Source: Dechloromonas agitata is5 (lineage in GTDB: Bacteria; Pseudomonadota; Gammaproteobacteria; Burkholderiales; Rhodocyclaceae). From it: a stretch of 64,000 bases of DNA. Under the pieces are notes generated by a model, which was given only the letters and a program-made list of their open reading frames with translations, was not told the DNA's origin and did no database searches. Shown here piece by piece: positions 42,292-51,005 of this stretch; positions within the stretch are counted from its first letter, which is position 1, and every line of letters starts with the position of its first letter. The DNA lies in NCBI RefSeq assembly GCF_000519045.1, contig NZ_KI912532.1:124001-188000 (forward strand). The letters are read 5' to 3'. The position numbers and the translations under genes are program-made.

Positions 42292-43685
42292 CCCCTTCCG
42301 ACCATATCGGTCGCTGGCAACGTTACCTGGCCAACTGCCAGACGGCGGTCAGCCAGGCACAACCGCTCTGGCCGAGCGGCCGGCTGACCCGCATCAACGG
42401 CCTGGTCATGGAGGCCTCCGGCCTGAAGCTGCCGCTGGGCAGCACCTGCAGCATCATTCCCGGCAGTGGTACACCGGTCGAGGCGGAAGTCGTCGGCTTT
42501 GCCGGCGAGAAGATCTACCTGATGCCTTCCGATGATGTCTTTGGTCTGGCACCGGGTGCCCGGGTTGAAGCCGTCGATCTCCCGGCCACGCCCTTACGGG
42601 TCGACGCGCCCTATTTCAAGCGGCGCCGGGCTATCGACAAGGCGAAACAGGTGCCGGTCGGCGATCAATTGCTGGGGCGTGTCGTTGACGGCGTCGGGCG
42701 GCCGCTCGACAACAAGGGCGCGCTGGCCGTCGATGCCACCCGCTCGCTGCAGAGCCGGCCCTTCAACCCGATGATGCGGGCAGCCATCGAGCAGCCGCTC
42801 GACGTCGGCATCCGCGCCATCAATGCCCTGCTCACCGTCGGCCGCGGCCAGCGCATGGGCTTGTTCGCCGGCTCGGGCGTCGGCAAGTCGGTCCTGCTCG
42901 GCATGATGGCCCGCTACACCGAGGCCGAGGTCATCGTCGTCGGCCTGATCGGCGAACGCGGCCGCGAGGTCAAGGAATTCATCGAGCACATCCTGGGCGA
43001 CGAAGGCATGCGCCGCTCCGTCGTCGTCGCCGCGCCGGCCGATACCGGACCCCTGATGCGCCTGCAGGGCGCCGCCTACGCGACGACCATCGCCGAATAT
43101 TTCCGCGACCAGGGCAAGCAGGTGCTGCTCATCATGGATTCGCTCACCCGCTATGCCATGGCACAACGCGAGATCGCCCTGGCCATCGGCGAACCCCCGG
43201 CGACTCGGGGCTACCCGCCCTCCGTCTTCGCCCGCCTGCCGCAACTGGTCGAACGCGCCGGCAACGGTCCCGAAGGGGGCGGCTCGATCACGGCCTTCTA
43301 CACCGTGCTGGCCGAGGGCGACGACCAGCAGGATCCGATCGCCGATTCGGCACGCGCCATCCTCGACGGCCATATTGTGCTCTCCCGCACGCTGGCCGAT
43401 GCCGGTCATTACCCGGCTATCGACATCGAACAGTCGATCAGCCGGGCCATGGTCAACCTGATCGACGCGGAGCATCTCGACCAGATCCGCAAGTTCAAGG
43501 TCCTGTTCGCCCGCTACCAGCGCTCGCGCGACCTGATCTCGGTCGGCGCCTATGCCCCCGGCTCGGACCCGGTACTCGACCAGGCCATCGCCCTCTATCC
43601 GCGCATGGAAGCCTTCCTGCAACAACAACTGGTCGAGCAATCCGATTTCCCCAACAGTCTCGACGCCCTTCGCAACCTGCTCTAA
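42273..43685 (+). CDS. fliI: Flagellum-specific ATPase FliI
   Basis: A 470-residue export ATPase resembling F1-beta. Walker A (GSGVGKS) is at about 198-204, and the [10 protein letters not shown] loop near 226 and the Walker B region ([31 protein letters not shown]) are present. It energises loading of rod, hook and filament subunits. Start [13 protein letters not shown], overlapping the end of fliH. Confidence 0.97.
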   Translation: MAAEPVTPSDHIGRWQRYLANCQTAVSQAQPLWPSGRLTRINGLVMEASGLKLPLGSTCSIIPGSGTPVEAEVVGFAGEKIYLMPSDDVFGLAPGARVEAVDLPATPLRVDAPYFKRRRAIDKAKQVPVGDQLLGRVVDGVGRPLDNKGALAVDATRSLQSRPFNPMMRAAIEQPLDVGIRAINALLTVGRGQRMGLFAGSGVGKSVLLGMMARYTEAEVIVVGLIGERGREVKEFIEHILGDEGMRRSVVVAAPADTGPLMRLQGAAYATTIAEYFRDQGKQVLLIMDSLTRYAMAQREIALAIGEPPATRGYPPSVFARLPQLVERAGNGPEGGGSITAFYTVLAEGDDQQDPIADSARAILDGHIVLSRTLADAGHYPAIDIEQSISRAMVNLIDAEHLDQIRKFKVLFARYQRSRDLISVGAYAPGSDPVLDQAIALYPRMEAFLQQQLVEQSDFPNSLDALRNLL

Positions 43686-43691
43686 TCGTCC

Positions 43692-44153
43692 ATGGCCCAA
43701 CCCTTCTCCCTGCAACCCCTGCTCGAACTGATGCAGACGCGCACCGATGAGGCGACGCGGACGCTCGGCAAACTGATCGCAGCGGAGCAAAGCCAGCGCA
43801 GCCGGCTGCAGATGCTCGAGCAATACCGCGAGGAATACGCCCAGCGCCTACGGGACAGTATCGCCCAAGGCATCACGCGGCTGGTCATGCTGAACTACCA
43901 GGAATTCCTCGCCCGTATCGACGAAGCCATCGAGCAGCAACGGATCGTCGTCCAGAACTCCGAACTCAGCACCAAGGCCGGACAGGAGCAGTGGAAGGCC
44001 CAGAACCGCCAGCTCAAGGCGATCGATACCCTGTCGCAACGCCACGACGCCCGCCAGCGCTATCGTGAAAACCGTCAGGAGCAGAAGCTGCAGGACGAGT
44101 TCACCACCCGCAAGTTCGGCCCCCCCGCCCCTTCCGACGGCAGCGACGATTAG
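43692..44153 (+). CDS. fliJ: Flagellar export chaperone FliJ
   Basis: A 153-residue coiled-coil protein that links FliI to FlhA and escorts export chaperones. The typical pattern LQPLLELMQTRTDEATRTLGKLIAAEQ is followed by long helices rich in Gln/Arg. It starts 6 bp after fliI and ends the fliFGHIJ run. Confidence 0.93.
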   Translation: MAQPFSLQPLLELMQTRTDEATRTLGKLIAAEQSQRSRLQMLEQYREEYAQRLRDSIAQGITRLVMLNYQEFLARIDEAIEQQRIVVQNSELSTKAGQEQWKAQNRQLKAIDTLSQRHDARQRYRENRQEQKLQDEFTTRKFGPPAPSDGSDD

Positions 44154-44173
44154 GCGGACTCCCGCGCCGCATC

Positions 44174-44190
44174 GGGCACGCACATTGCTT
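44174..44190 (+). promoter_or_regulatory. Sigma-54 promoter of fliK
   Basis: GGGCAC-GCACA-TTGCTT: GG and GC are 10 bases apart and 10 of 11 consensus positions fit (TGGCAC-N5-TTGCW). It lies 36 bp before fliK and probably drives fliKLMNOPQR. Confidence 0.8.
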
Positions 44191-44226
44191 ACCAACCCCT
44201 GAGATATCCATTCCAGGGAGAAGGCC

Positions 44227-45270
44227 ATGGGCCTGAGTGTCATTTCCGCTATTGCCCCCCCCGTTAACACGACGTCAGCCAACCTGACGAGTGAAGCAAC
44301 CGGCGCCCTGCCCGGCAGTTTTGCGGCGCTGCTTTCCGGCCAGACGCTGGCTAGCCTGCTCGCACCGGCAGCAAGCTCACCGGGCCTACCCGGCAAAGCA
44401 GGGCTGGATGGGGAGGAGAGGGGTAGCGGCGAAGCCCTGATGACAGACCCGGCGACGAACCCGATCGATCCGGCGGCACTGGTCGCCCTGCTCGGCAATC
44501 CCCAGGTCCAGCCCACCATTTCGACACGCCCGACGATCGGCCAGGAACAGCCATCTGCCAACGACGCCCTCACCCCGGATGCCGGTTTGTCCAGCCCGCA
44601 ACTGGGCAACGATCGCCGGGGCGATACCCAGCGCGACACACCGCTTGCGGCCTCGCTGACTGCCCTAGACGAACGGCCAAGCGCAGGGCTGTCTGGCGCA
44701 ACTGACCGGGCCCAGCGTGCCGACGCGGCAAATATTGCCGCCCCCGGCGAGCAGGTGCCCCCGGCATCACCCTTCCAGGTAAATCTGAGCGCCGCCCAGC
44801 AGACACGCGAATCGCCCACCAGCCAGCCGGCGAGTATCGCCGCACCGCTGCACAGTCAGGCATGGCCGCAGCAGTTTGGTGAAAAGCTGGTCTGGATGGT
44901 AAAGAACGACCAGCAAACCGCCCAGATCAACCTGAATCCACCGCAGCTCGGTCCGCTGCAGATCACCTTGAACCTGAGCGGCGATCAGGCAACTGCCGTA
45001 TTTGCCTCGCCGCACGCCGAAGTCCGCCAAGCCATCGAAAGTTCGCTACCGCAGCTGCGTGACATGCTGTCAGCCACTGGTATCGCATTGGGTGACGCCA
45101 ACGTGGGAGCGAATCTGGCCCAGCAAAACCAGAACAATGCCTTCCAGCCCCCGAACAGAGCCCAATCGACCCTCGAAAACGCTATACTCCCGGCCAATGA
45201 CAATGCGCCAGTCGCAGGTACCGCAACGCCTCTGCACCATGGCCGGGGCCTGGTAGACCTGTTCGCCTGA
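44227..45270 (+). CDS. fliK: Hook-length control protein FliK
   Basis: A 347-residue molecular ruler that switches the export gate from hook to filament substrates. A low-complexity N-terminal/central part is followed by the C-terminal Flg_hook domain (about 225-310, QINLNPPQLGPLQITLNLSGDQATAVFASPHAEVRQAIESSLPQLRDMLSATGI). Preceded by GGGAGAAGG and a sigma-54 promoter. First gene of the fliK-R operon. Confidence 0.93.
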   Translation: MGLSVISAIAPPVNTTSANLTSEATGALPGSFAALLSGQTLASLLAPAASSPGLPGKAGLDGEERGSGEALMTDPATNPIDPAALVALLGNPQVQPTISTRPTIGQEQPSANDALTPDAGLSSPQLGNDRRGDTQRDTPLAASLTALDERPSAGLSGATDRAQRADAANIAAPGEQVPPASPFQVNLSAAQQTRESPTSQPASIAAPLHSQAWPQQFGEKLVWMVKNDQQTAQINLNPPQLGPLQITLNLSGDQATAVFASPHAEVRQAIESSLPQLRDMLSATGIALGDANVGANLAQQNQNNAFQPPNRAQSTLENAILPANDNAPVAGTATPLHHGRGLVDLFA

Positions 45271-45300
45271 CGCTTAAGGAATAACCAGACAGGAGGGAAC

Positions 45301-45867
45301 ATGGCCAAGGATGCCAAGCCGGCGGACGACGGGGCGGAAACCGCCCCCAAGAAAAACAAGAAACTGTTGATCATCATCCTGGCCGTCGTCCTGCTACTCG
45401 TTCTCGGCGGGGGAGGAGCTGCTTTCATGCTGCTCAAGAAGAGCGACCATGAGGAGGGCGACGAGGAAGTCGCCGAGGAAACTGCCAAGCCCAAGAAGAA
45501 GGAAAAGAAGAAGGACGCCCATGCCTTACCGGCCTTCATCAACCTGGATCCGTTCACCGTCAACCTGGTGCCGGAAACCGGTGACCAATACCTGCAGGTG
45601 GCGCTTTCACTGGAGCTTGAAGACATCGTGGAAGAACCCGCTCTCAAGGCCGTCATGCCGAAGATTCGCAACAACATCACCTTGCTGCTGTCATCCAAGA
45701 AGGCATCGGAACTGATGCCCAAGGAGGGCAAGGAACAGTTGGCCGAATCGCTGCGGGACGAGATCAACAGCGTCATCGAACCGCCCAAGAAGAACAAGAA
45801 GGGAGAACTGGTGATGCCCGAAGGCCCGGTCAAATCGGTTCTGTTCACCTCCTTCATCATCCAGTAA
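45301..45867 (+). CDS. fliL: Flagellar basal-body protein FliL
   Basis: A 188-residue stator-associated membrane protein with one membrane segment (about 22-41, LLIIILAVVLLLVLGGGGAA). A Lys/Glu-rich linker (about 48-78) and a periplasmic domain (LDPFTVNLVPETGDQYLQVALSLEL) follow. AGGAGG precedes the ATG. Confidence 0.94.
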   Translation: MAKDAKPADDGAETAPKKNKKLLIIILAVVLLLVLGGGGAAFMLLKKSDHEEGDEEVAEETAKPKKKEKKKDAHALPAFINLDPFTVNLVPETGDQYLQVALSLELEDIVEEPALKAVMPKIRNNITLLLSSKKASELMPKEGKEQLAESLRDEINSVIEPPKKNKKGELVMPEGPVKSVLFTSFIIQ

Positions 45868-45873
45868 GGAGCC

Positions 45874-46890
45874 ATGGCCGGCGACTTTCTCTCCCAGGAC
45901 GAGGTAGACGCCCTACTCAAGGGCGTCACCGGTGAAACCGACGAACCCGAGACAAGCGAGGGTGACGGTGGGGGGGTTCGCGCCTACAACATCGGCACCC
46001 AGGAGCGGATCGTTCGTGGCCGGATGCCAACACTGGAGTTGGTTAACGAGCGTTTTGCTCGTTACCTGCGCATTGGACTGTTCAACTACATGCACCGGAA
46101 CGCCGAAATCTCGGTCGGGCCGATCCGCGTGCAAAAGTACAGCGAATTCATCCGCAACCTGGTCGTGCCGACCAACCTGAACCTGGTCATCGCCAAGCCC
46201 TTGCGCGGTACCGCGCTGTTCATCTTCGACCCGAACCTGGTCTTTCTGGTCGTGGACAACATGTTCGGTGGCGACGGGCGTTTCCATACCCGGGTCGAGG
46301 GGCGCGATTTCACGCCAACCGAGCAGCGCATCATCCAGGGGCTGCTCAATGTCGTGTTCACGGAATACAGCAAATCCTGGAAACCGGTTTACGAGATCGA
46401 GTTCACTTACATCCGCTCCGAGATGAACTCGCAGTTCGCCAACATTGCCACGCCATCCGAGATCGTCGTATCGACGACCTTCACGCTGGAGTTCGGCGGC
46501 GCGACGGCGGATATGCACATCTGCTTCCCGTATTCGATGCTGGAGCCGATCCGCGACCTGCTCTACAGCACGATGCAGAGCGATCAGCTTTCTTCGGACA
46601 AGCGATGGATCGGCACGTTGCGCAAGCAATTGCAGGGGGCCGAGGTGGAAATCGTGGCGCAACTGGGCTCAGGCAGGATTTCCCTGGGCCAGATTCTCAA
46701 GCTGAAGGTCGGTGATGTCATTCCGCTGAACATCCCGGAAAAGATCGAAGCCCTGGTCGATGGCGTTCCGCTGATGGAGTGCACCTACGGCCAGCAGAAC
46801 GGACAATACGCATTGAAGGTGGAGCGATTCGTCGCAAACCCGCCGGAAGCTCCGCAAGTGGAACCGGCGACAGGAGAAAAAAATGGCTGA
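45874..46890 (+). CDS. fliM: Motor switch protein FliM
   Basis: A 338-residue C-ring protein. The N-terminal CheY-P binding peptide is LSQDEVDALL (residues 5-14). The middle CheC-like domain and the C-terminal SpoA domain (LKVGDVIPLNIPEKIEALVDGVPLMECTYGQQNGQYAL) are complete. It overlaps fliN by 8 bp. Confidence 0.96.
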   Translation: MAGDFLSQDEVDALLKGVTGETDEPETSEGDGGGVRAYNIGTQERIVRGRMPTLELVNERFARYLRIGLFNYMHRNAEISVGPIRVQKYSEFIRNLVVPTNLNLVIAKPLRGTALFIFDPNLVFLVVDNMFGGDGRFHTRVEGRDFTPTEQRIIQGLLNVVFTEYSKSWKPVYEIEFTYIRSEMNSQFANIATPSEIVVSTTFTLEFGGATADMHICFPYSMLEPIRDLLYSTMQSDQLSSDKRWIGTLRKQLQGAEVEIVAQLGSGRISLGQILKLKVGDVIPLNIPEKIEALVDGVPLMECTYGQQNGQYALKVERFVANPPEAPQVEPATGEKNG

Positions 46891-47326
46891 CGAAATGGAC
46901 AATATCGAAAACCTGAGCGAGGACGACGGCCAAATCAGCGAGGACGACTGGGCGGCCGCGATGGCGGAACAGGCCATTACCGATGCGCCGGCGGCAGCGG
47001 TCGACGCTCAGCCGGCAAATATCTTCCCCTCTTTCGGCGGCACCGGCGGCGCTGCCGGCATGATGAACGAACTCGACATGATCCTGGACATTCCCGTCCA
47101 GATCACCGTCGAACTTGGCCGTACCAAGATCACGATCAAGAACCTGCTGCAACTGGCCCACGGCTCGGTCGTCGAACTCGATGCCATGGCCGGCGAGCCG
47201 ATGGATGTCATGGTCAACGGCACGCTGATCGCGCAGGGCGAGGTCGTCGTGGTCAACGACAAATTCGGCATTCGCCTGACCGATATCATCACACCATCCG
47301 AGCGGATGCGAAAAATCAATCGCTAA
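46883..47326 (+). CDS. fliN: Motor switch protein FliN
   Basis: A 147-residue C-ring protein with an acidic N-terminal extension (about 1-58) and the SpoA domain (ILDIPVQITVELGRTKITIKNLLQLAHGSVVELD ... KFGIRLTDIITPSERMRKI). Overlaps fliM. Confidence 0.96.
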   Translation: MADEMDNIENLSEDDGQISEDDWAAAMAEQAITDAPAAAVDAQPANIFPSFGGTGGAAGMMNELDMILDIPVQITVELGRTKITIKNLLQLAHGSVVELDAMAGEPMDVMVNGTLIAQGEVVVVNDKFGIRLTDIITPSERMRKINR

Positions 47327-47386
47327 ACGCCCTGCGGAGTTTCGATTAAGATAGCGGGCTAACGATAGCCGCCCGCGAAACCCGCC

Positions 47387-47800
47387 TTGTCACGCATATT
47401 TTCAGCGCTTTTCCTGTTGTTCCCGATCGCCGCGCAAGCCAGCGAAGCTGCGCCGGCCGGCGTCTCGGCTGGCACTTACGTGCAGGCTGGCCTGGCGTTG
47501 GCCCTGATCGTCGGACTGCTCGGCGCCACCGCATGGCTGGCCCGCAAGGTTTCGGGCGGCAAGGGATTTGGCCAGGGGGGCCTGAAGGTGATCGGCGGTG
47601 TCGCGCTCGGCCCGCGGGAACGCATCGTACTGGTCGAAGTCGGCGACGACTGGCTGGTCGTCGGCATCGTTCCCGGGCAAATCCGTACCCTGCATCGGCT
47701 GGCAAAGGGCAAGCTGCCGGATGGCGCCCTGCCGACCGGCAGCGACAAGCCCTTCGCCCAGTGGCTGCAGAGCGTGACGCAACGGCCGAGCCATGATTAA
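47387..47800 (+). CDS. fliO: Flagellar biosynthesis protein FliO
   Basis: A 137-residue membrane protein that helps assemble FliP. It has an N-terminal signal-like segment (LFLLFPIAAQA), one membrane segment (about 29-47) and the FliO domain (LKVIGGVALGPRERIVLVEVGDDWLVVGIVPGQIRTLHRL). The start is a TTG at 47387; no ATG or GTG fits nearby. It is separated from fliN by 60 bp containing a GCGGGC/GCCCGC hairpin and overlaps fliP by 8 bp. Confidence 0.9.
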   Translation: MSRIFSALFLLFPIAAQASEAAPAGVSAGTYVQAGLALALIVGLLGATAWLARKVSGGKGFGQGGLKVIGGVALGPRERIVLVEVGDDWLVVGIVPGQIRTLHRLAKGKLPDGALPTGSDKPFAQWLQSVTQRPSHD

Positions 47801-48539
47801 GCGATCGATCACCACGCTGGCCCTGCTGCTGCCGGCTGGCCTGGCCTTCGCCCAGGCGACAGGCGGCCTGCCAGCCATCACCAGCACGCCGGCCGCCGGT
47901 GGCGGCACGACCTACTCGCTGACGATCCAGACGCTGTTGCTGATGACGGCGCTGACCTTCATCCCGGCCATCGTGCTGATGATGACCGGGTTCACGCGCA
48001 TCATCATCGTCATGTCGCTGCTCCGCCAGGCACTGGGAACCCAGACCACCCCCCCCAATCAGGTGCTGGTCGGCCTGACACTGTTCCTCACCTTCTTCGT
48101 GATGAGCCCGGTGCTCGACCGGGTCTACACCGAGGCCTACCTGCCGCTGGCGGAGAACAAGATCAACGTCATGGAGGCCGCCGAACGGGCTGCCATCCCG
48201 ATGCGCGGCTTCATGCTCAAGCAGACGCGGGAATCGGACCTGGCGCTCTTTGCCGGCATCGCCAAGATCGAGCGCATCGAGAAGCCGGAAGAAACCCCCT
48301 TGCGCATCCTGGTCCCGGCCTTTGTGATCAGCGAGTTGAAAACCGCCTTCCAAATCGGCTTCATCATCTTCATCCCCTTCCTGGTCATCGACATGGTGGT
48401 GGCCAGCATGCTGATGTCGATGGGTATGATGATGATGTCTCCCGTCATGGTCGCCCTGCCCTTCAAACTAATGCTCTTCGTGCTGGTCGATGGCTGGCAT
48501 CTGGTCATCGGCTCCCTGATACAGAGTTTCTCGCCATGA
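47793..48539 (+). CDS. fliP: Export gate protein FliP
   Basis: A 248-residue core gate protein with a signal peptide (LALLLPAGLAFA) and four membrane segments. Family motifs TFIPAIVLMMTGFTRIIIVMSLLRQALGTQ and PFLVIDMVVASMLMSMGMMMMSPVMVALPFKLMLFVLVDGW are intact. It forms the FliP5-FliR1 helical pore. Overlaps fliQ by 4 bp. Confidence 0.97.
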   Translation: MIKRSITTLALLLPAGLAFAQATGGLPAITSTPAAGGGTTYSLTIQTLLLMTALTFIPAIVLMMTGFTRIIIVMSLLRQALGTQTTPPNQVLVGLTLFLTFFVMSPVLDRVYTEAYLPLAENKINVMEAAERAAIPMRGFMLKQTRESDLALFAGIAKIERIEKPEETPLRILVPAFVISELKTAFQIGFIIFIPFLVIDMVVASMLMSMGMMMMSPVMVALPFKLMLFVLVDGWHLVIGSLIQSFSP

Positions 48540-48805
48540 CGCCGGGCATTGTGATGGAAATCGGCCACCAGGCCATCGAGGTGACCTTGCTGATCGCTGC
48601 ACCGATGCTCGTCACGGCCCTCGTCGTCGGCCTGATCATCAGCATTTTCCAAGCTGCGACACAGTTGAACGAGTCAACACTGCAATTCGTCCCCAAGCTG
48701 GTCGCCATGTTTGTGGTCCTGTTGCTCGCCGGTCCGTGGATGCTGCAGTACCTGATCGACTACATCCAGCGTCTGTTCGGCAGCATTCCGCAATTGATCG
48801 GGTAG
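48536..48805 (+). CDS. fliQ: Export gate protein FliQ
   Basis: An 89-residue two-helix membrane protein (ALLVTALVVGLIISIFQAATQLNE-type motif around residue 25, and the PKLVAMFVVLLLAGPWML segment). Normal size and position between fliP and fliR. Confidence 0.96.
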   Translation: MTPGIVMEIGHQAIEVTLLIAAPMLVTALVVGLIISIFQAATQLNESTLQFVPKLVAMFVVLLLAGPWMLQYLIDYIQRLFGSIPQLIG

Positions 48806-48809
48806 CGGC

Positions 48810-49595
48810 ATGATCAGCATCGGATCGGCCCAGATCGATGCCTGGATCGTGGCCTTTATCTATCCGCTGACCCGTATCCTCGGCTTCATTGCGACCGCGC
48901 CACTGTGGAGCAGTAACGGCGTCCCGGCCCGTACCCGGCTGATCCTCGGCCTGGCCATCGCCGTCGCCCTGACGCCCAGCCTGCCGCCGATGCCGGTTGT
49001 TCAACCGGCATCGCTCACCGGCCTGTGGATAATGGCCCAGCAAATGCTGATCGGCATCGGCATGGGCTTCGCCGTCAAGATCGTCTTTGCTGCTTTCAAC
49101 GTGGCGGGTGAATTCATCGGCACCCAGATGGGCCTCGGCTTCGCCACCTTCTACGATCCGCTGAGTTCGGCCCAGACGCCGGTCATTGCCGAATTCATCA
49201 ACCTGCTGGCACTGCTGCTCTTTCTGTCGATGAACGGCCACCTGCTGTATCTGGCGACGCTGGCGCAAAGCTTTTCGGCCATTCCGGTCAGTGCCACACC
49301 GATCGCGGCCGGCTCCTGGCTGAACCTCGCCGAACTGGGCAGCCGCATGTTCTCGGCGGGGCTACTGCTCTCCTTGCCGGTGATGGCCGCGCTGATGATC
49401 ACCAACGTGGCGCTCGCCGTGCTGACGCGCGCTGCGCCGCAACTCAACCTGTTCGCGCTGGGTTTTCCGCTGACCTTGCTCGGTGGTTTCTTCGCCCTAG
49501 CGATCAGCCTGAATTACATGGCGACGCCGATCCAGGGCATTTTCGAAGTCGGCCTGGAAGCGATGCTGGGCTACGTCGCCCCAGCCAAACCCTGA
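48810..49595 (+). CDS. fliR: Export gate protein FliR
   Basis: A 261-residue gate protein with about six membrane segments. Family parts ILGFIATAPLWSSNGVPARTRLILGLAIAVALTP, GEFIGTQMGLGFATFYDP and RAAPQLNLFALGFPLTLLGGFFAL are present. Last gene of the fliK-R run; converges with the lipoprotein gene (1-bp gap). Confidence 0.96.
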   Translation: MISIGSAQIDAWIVAFIYPLTRILGFIATAPLWSSNGVPARTRLILGLAIAVALTPSLPPMPVVQPASLTGLWIMAQQMLIGIGMGFAVKIVFAAFNVAGEFIGTQMGLGFATFYDPLSSAQTPVIAEFINLLALLLFLSMNGHLLYLATLAQSFSAIPVSATPIAAGSWLNLAELGSRMFSAGLLLSLPVMAALMITNVALAVLTRAAPQLNLFALGFPLTLLGGFFALAISLNYMATPIQGIFEVGLEAMLGYVAPAKP

Positions 49596-49596
49596 G

Positions 49597-50070
49597 TCAG
49601 TTGAGCAGGAAGGAGTCGGCCTGCTGTGGCCGAACCAGCCTGACCACCCCCTCGGCGACCCGGCGGGCGCCAATCGTCTGGGAATCAATACCTTCGCTGT
49701 ATTCGAGAATCTGATAGCTGCCGAACCCCTGCTCGTACTGCAACTGGCTGGCCCGCCGCTTGAGGATCTGGATCGACTCGCCGGCGCCCCCCGTGTGATA
49801 ACGCTTCATTTTCATCGCGAACCGGAAGGTCGAATCATTGAGGCGGGTTTCTTCGATTTCCCAGTTCGGGGCCAACGGGTCATAGATGACATAGACCGCG
49901 GCCCCGAGCATGGCAGCGGAAGCCAGCGTCGACAGGGAAATCGAGGTTCCCGCCGTCAGTTGAATGGCCTTGTCGGGAATCAGCGGAGAACTCCCCCCGC
50001 TCGTCGAGCTACAACCGGTGAGCATAACGCCCCCCAGCAGGAGGGCGATGGCCGTCAGACGCCCTTTCAT
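49597..50070 (-). CDS. Unknown lipoprotein translationally coupled to flgL
   Basis: A 157-residue predicted lipoprotein: signal peptide with lipobox LTGC (Cys at 20) followed by SSTSGGSS. Residues about 40-65 contain a hydrophobic stretch (LSTLASAAMLGAAVYVIYDPLAP). The remaining domain is beta-rich (WEIEETRLNDSTFRFAMKMKRYHTGG ... YQILEYSEGID). Its ATG overlaps the flgL stop (ATGA), so it is coupled to flgL and probably transcribed from the sigma-28 promoter of flgK. No family is recognised. It may act in the envelope around the late flagellum. Confidence 0.75.
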   Translation of the reverse strand: MKGRLTAIALLLGGVMLTGCSSTSGGSSPLIPDKAIQLTAGTSISLSTLASAAMLGAAVYVIYDPLAPNWEIEETRLNDSTFRFAMKMKRYHTGGAGESIQILKRRASQLQYEQGFGSYQILEYSEGIDSQTIGARRVAEGVVRLVRPQQADSFLLN

Positions 50071-50990
50071 ATGTAATCGAACAGGGAAAGCTGTGCCGTC
50101 TTGGCAAACGTGGCCTGCGTCGCATCCAATTGCAGCTTTTTCTGGGAAATCTCGGTGATCGCCTTGGCGTAATCGAGATCCTCGATGTCCGACAGTTGCT
50201 GAGCGTATTGCACCACGCGGTCCTCGGCCGTATTGGTCATGCTCTCCAGCGAAGACTGGCGGGCGCCGACGGTGGCCTGGTTGCGCAGGACATTGTCAAT
50301 CGAGGCGCTGATATTGCTCAGTGCAGTGGTGTAGGCAGGACTTCCAGCCGAGCCGCCCGGCGTGTTGAGGAAGGTGATCATGTCCTGCACGGACTGGAAC
50401 ATGGACTGCCCGGTGGACACACCATTCGCATCAACGACGTTCATGAAGACATCATTGCCGCTCAGATTGGTCGTCACGTACTGGCTGGCCGTCACCTGCA
50501 ACTTCTGTTGCCCGTCGTCACCGGCGTACACGACCGGCGAACCGCTGAAAGGCTTGGTCGTCGACTGGAAACCGGCAAAGACATAACGCCCGTTGCCATC
50601 CTGGGTATTGGCCAGGCTGATCAGGCTGTCGAGGCGCTCGGTCAGTTCGGCGGCAATCGCCTTCCGGTCCGAATCGGAATAAGCGCCATTGCCTGCGGCG
50701 ATCGATTTTTCGTATATGCCGACCAATTCGTCGTTGATACCCTGCAGCGTGCTGTCGAGAGCCGACAGCTTGCTGTCTGCCGTTCCCAGGTTTTTCAGGT
50801 ACAACTCGTTGACCGCCCCCGCCTGGGTAACCATCAGGGCTTGTGCCGCACCGATCGGATCGTCCTTCGGCGTGACGATACGCCGCCCGGTGCTGACCTG
50901 GTTTTGTGCGGAGTAGAGATCGCTTTGCAGTTTCTGGATACCGGCGGTACCGCCGTTATAAATCTGCATGGTGCTGATGCGCATGCTCAT
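50067..50990 (-). CDS. flgL: Hook-filament junction protein FlgL
   Basis: A 307-residue HAP3. The flagellin-like N-terminus (MRISTMQIYNGGTAGIQKLQSDLYSAQNQVSTGRRIVTPKDDP) and C-terminus (SDIEDLDYAKAITEISQKKLQLDATQATFAKTAQLSLFDYI) are both intact. It starts 15 bp after flgK. Confidence 0.96.
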   Translation of the reverse strand: MSMRISTMQIYNGGTAGIQKLQSDLYSAQNQVSTGRRIVTPKDDPIGAAQALMVTQAGAVNELYLKNLGTADSKLSALDSTLQGINDELVGIYEKSIAAGNGAYSDSDRKAIAAELTERLDSLISLANTQDGNGRYVFAGFQSTTKPFSGSPVVYAGDDGQQKLQVTASQYVTTNLSGNDVFMNVVDANGVSTGQSMFQSVQDMITFLNTPGGSAGSPAYTTALSNISASIDNVLRNQATVGARQSSLESMTNTAEDRVVQYAQQLSDIEDLDYAKAITEISQKKLQLDATQATFAKTAQLSLFDYI

Positions 50991-51005
50991 GGGTTTCTCC
51001 CGAAG

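Noticed and set aside
42594-43823. 409-codon minus-strand frame opposite fliI
   Set aside because: Antisense shadow of fliI, caused by G+C-rich codon use.
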